Assembly (NCBI GenBank): GCA_964017155.1
Contig: OZ024856.1
Coordinates: 41,718,535 to 41,782,534, forward strand
Origin: Oasisia sp. SBJ-2009
Lineage: Eukaryota; Annelida; Polychaeta; Sabellida; Siboglinidae
Reading direction: 5' to 3'
DNA: 64,000 bases
The notes below the pieces were generated by a model, which worked only from the letters and a program-made list of their open reading frames with translations, searched no databases and was not told the origin of the DNA. Every line of letters starts with the position of its first letter. Within the stretch, counting starts at the first letter, position 1. A program made the position numbers and the translations under genes. This document shows positions 62,727-64,000 of this stretch, piece by piece.

Positions 62727-64000
62727 ATGGAATCAATAGCACATGTTGCTACAGTGATACATGCCAACAGGCCAGGGCTTTGGCCATGCCATGAGCGGTA
62801 TGCCGGCAAACAGGTAACAGCAAAAGCTAGACATAACAGTCATGACGAAGTGCCATACGAAAACACAAAAGTTCTTCCAAACTACTCAGGCAACCACGAG
62901 ATGATATACTAGACTTGCGTGGGGTGCACCACTTCTCTCGCGTCGTGTTATGAGAGGTTTTTGTCGCTCATACTTCGGAATCAAATCGGGCGACCTGGAA
63001 CGAAACAGCAGACATTTGGCAAGTTCAACATGAAAACGAAAGCACAAAGCAACTAACAGGCAATGGTCGCATCATATAATCATTGGTATTGAGCTACACA
63101 AACAGTACGCCCTACAAAGAGCATCACATTGCAGTGAAATGTAGTTTATGCGAACGAACGTCTTGTATCACCCCGCCTCACACATTTCGACGACGTGTAT
63201 TTTCTTTAACAACAGGTAGGCCTAGAGTTTTTCTTTCATTGCGTTGCGTACAAGCATTTCGTGTATTCACAAACAGTTTCGAATGGCATGTAATGCTTCA
63301 GATATATACTTGCGCAGCCTGCATACAGCACTCGTGGCATCGCCGTTAAGACGTTTTAGAGTTCCACATCGACGAGAGTAGTCCGTACTCCAATCAATAC
63401 CGTATATAGACGACTGAGGGGTGTATAGTCACATTTCAAGCGACAGTTTCTCTGAGAGTAGAGTGCCAACACTTGAACGGAACTTCTGTCGTTGAGTGTA
63501 TGTGGTATTGCGAAGTTCAGTAGTACGAATGTTAAATTAGATACTGCCCAAACCTATATTTGCATAGGCATAGGTGGAAAGCTTGAGACATTGACAACTC
63601 ATCGAAGGATGGTATGCGACATATACAGTGAACTCTGAATGAGAACAAGAATATACATTTCGTGCCATTTCCGACAAGAATTAGGCACTTGTGTATCACG
63701 CAAACCCACATCAATTGCTACTATATTAAAAAAGTCATTACTAACGGCGCTGGTAGTGTAGTGGTTAGCACATCCAACTGGCAAGCCGACTGCTCAGGTT
63801 TAATACGCGCGGACACAGCAGGCCTGGCATATTTGGTATAACAATCAATGGGCATAGACTAACATTGTTGAATATAATCGGTGCTATACACCACGCACAT
63901 TGACATGCATCGTACATAAAAAGTACCCGAATGTCGCACAGACCGCTGCACGATAATAAAACTGTAGTCCCATATGTGTACCATATTAGAAAGTACGCTA
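62727..64000 (+). repeat. Monomer M24, first 1274 bp only
   Basis: M24 is cut by the window end shortly before its C tract. It matches M11 in CAACCACGAG, TTCAACATG, GAGCATCACATTGCAGTGAAATG, CAGTGAACTC and CCCATATGTG. The tRNA-like segment starts at 63746. Confidence 0.95.

Larger units (their letters stand above)
1..64000 (+). repeat. Tandem macrosatellite array, monomer about 2.72 kb
   Basis: The same sequence recurs head to tail from the first to the last base. A marker ATG inside CCATGG recurs 24 times at spacings of 2722, 2718, 2720, 2720, 2720, 2725, 2717, 2717, 2716, 2715, 2714, 2720, 2720, 2718, 2720, 2718, 2720, 2719, 2720, 2714, 2720, 2720 and 2717 bp. Copies differ by scattered substitutions and very few indels, and no copy is inverted or interrupted by an insertion. 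Both ends of the window lie inside a monomer, so the array is longer than 64 kb. Macrosatellites are tandem arrays with kilobase-sized units; this array fits that class. A multi-copy structural RNA cluster was considered, but no rRNA, snRNA or spliced-leader sequence was recognised in the unit. Confidence 0.98.

Noticed and set aside
1..64000. Structural RNA cluster (5S, U1, U2, U6, spliced leader) or histone repeat
   Set aside because: I looked for the hallmark sequences of these families in the monomer on both strands and did not recognise any.
1..64000. CRISPR array
   Set aside because: The repeated unit is 2.72 kb with no short-repeat and spacer structure, and there are no cas genes.
1..64000. 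Pure assembly or base-calling artefact
   Set aside because: Copies carry linked, haplotype-like substitutions and a T-run deletion that travels with nearby changes, which random error would not give. The exact copy number could still be wrong.

Overview
The whole window is one head-to-tail tandem array of a single monomer of about 2.72 kb. Using an invariant CCATGG (the ATG inside it) as phase marker, monomers start at 197, 2919, 5637, 8357, 11077, 13797, 16522, 19239, 21956, 24672, 27387, 30101, 32821, 35541, 38259, 40979, 43697, 46417, 49136, 51856, 54570, 57290, 60010 and 62727 (called M1 to M24). The spacing is 2714 to 2725 bp. Bases 1-196 are the tail of a further copy (M0) and M24 is cut by the window end, so the array continues on both sides. 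No unique flanking sequence is present. All copies have the same orientation.

Nothing here looks prokaryotic: there are no long ORFs, no operons and no ribosome-binding-site pattern. The size of the monomer, a tRNA-like segment with a good Pol III A box, a CpG-rich box with YY1-, CRE- and ETS-like motifs, strong splice-site look-alikes and a TATA-like element point to eukaryotic nuclear DNA, most likely a metazoan macrosatellite. CpG is common rather than depleted, which would fit an invertebrate. The species cannot be named from the sequence.

Map of one monomer (reference M4, 8357-11076; offsets from its ATG): +0 to +86 a 29-codon open stretch with a strong Kozak context ending at CAG|GTAACA; +399 to +415 a small hairpin; +1019 to +1091 the degenerate tRNA-like segment; +1228 an AATAAA followed by a GT-rich stretch; +1290 to +1330 a purine tract joined to a C tract; +1347 to +1455 the CpG-rich promoter-like box; +1472 to +1583 a block with no differences seen between copies; +1650 a strong 3' splice-site look-alike followed by a 24-codon open stretch in the same phase as the first one; +1865 a short inverted repeat; +2006 a TATA-like element; +2638 a 12-bp palindrome. 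I find no convincing protein gene. The longest ORFs are broken in many copies.

Length differences between monomers are almost fully explained by the C tract (6 to 15 C when pure, always C6-A-C4 when interrupted) plus a few 1-2 base indels. Substitutions fall into linked sets, such as a six-member subfamily (M12, M15, M17, M18, M19, M21). Several monomers are mosaics, and a block of about 4.3 kb recurs 5438 bp away. This is what unequal exchange and gene conversion would leave. The array is therefore best read as a concertedly evolving macrosatellite with possible transcription signals in each unit, not as a cluster of ordinary genes.
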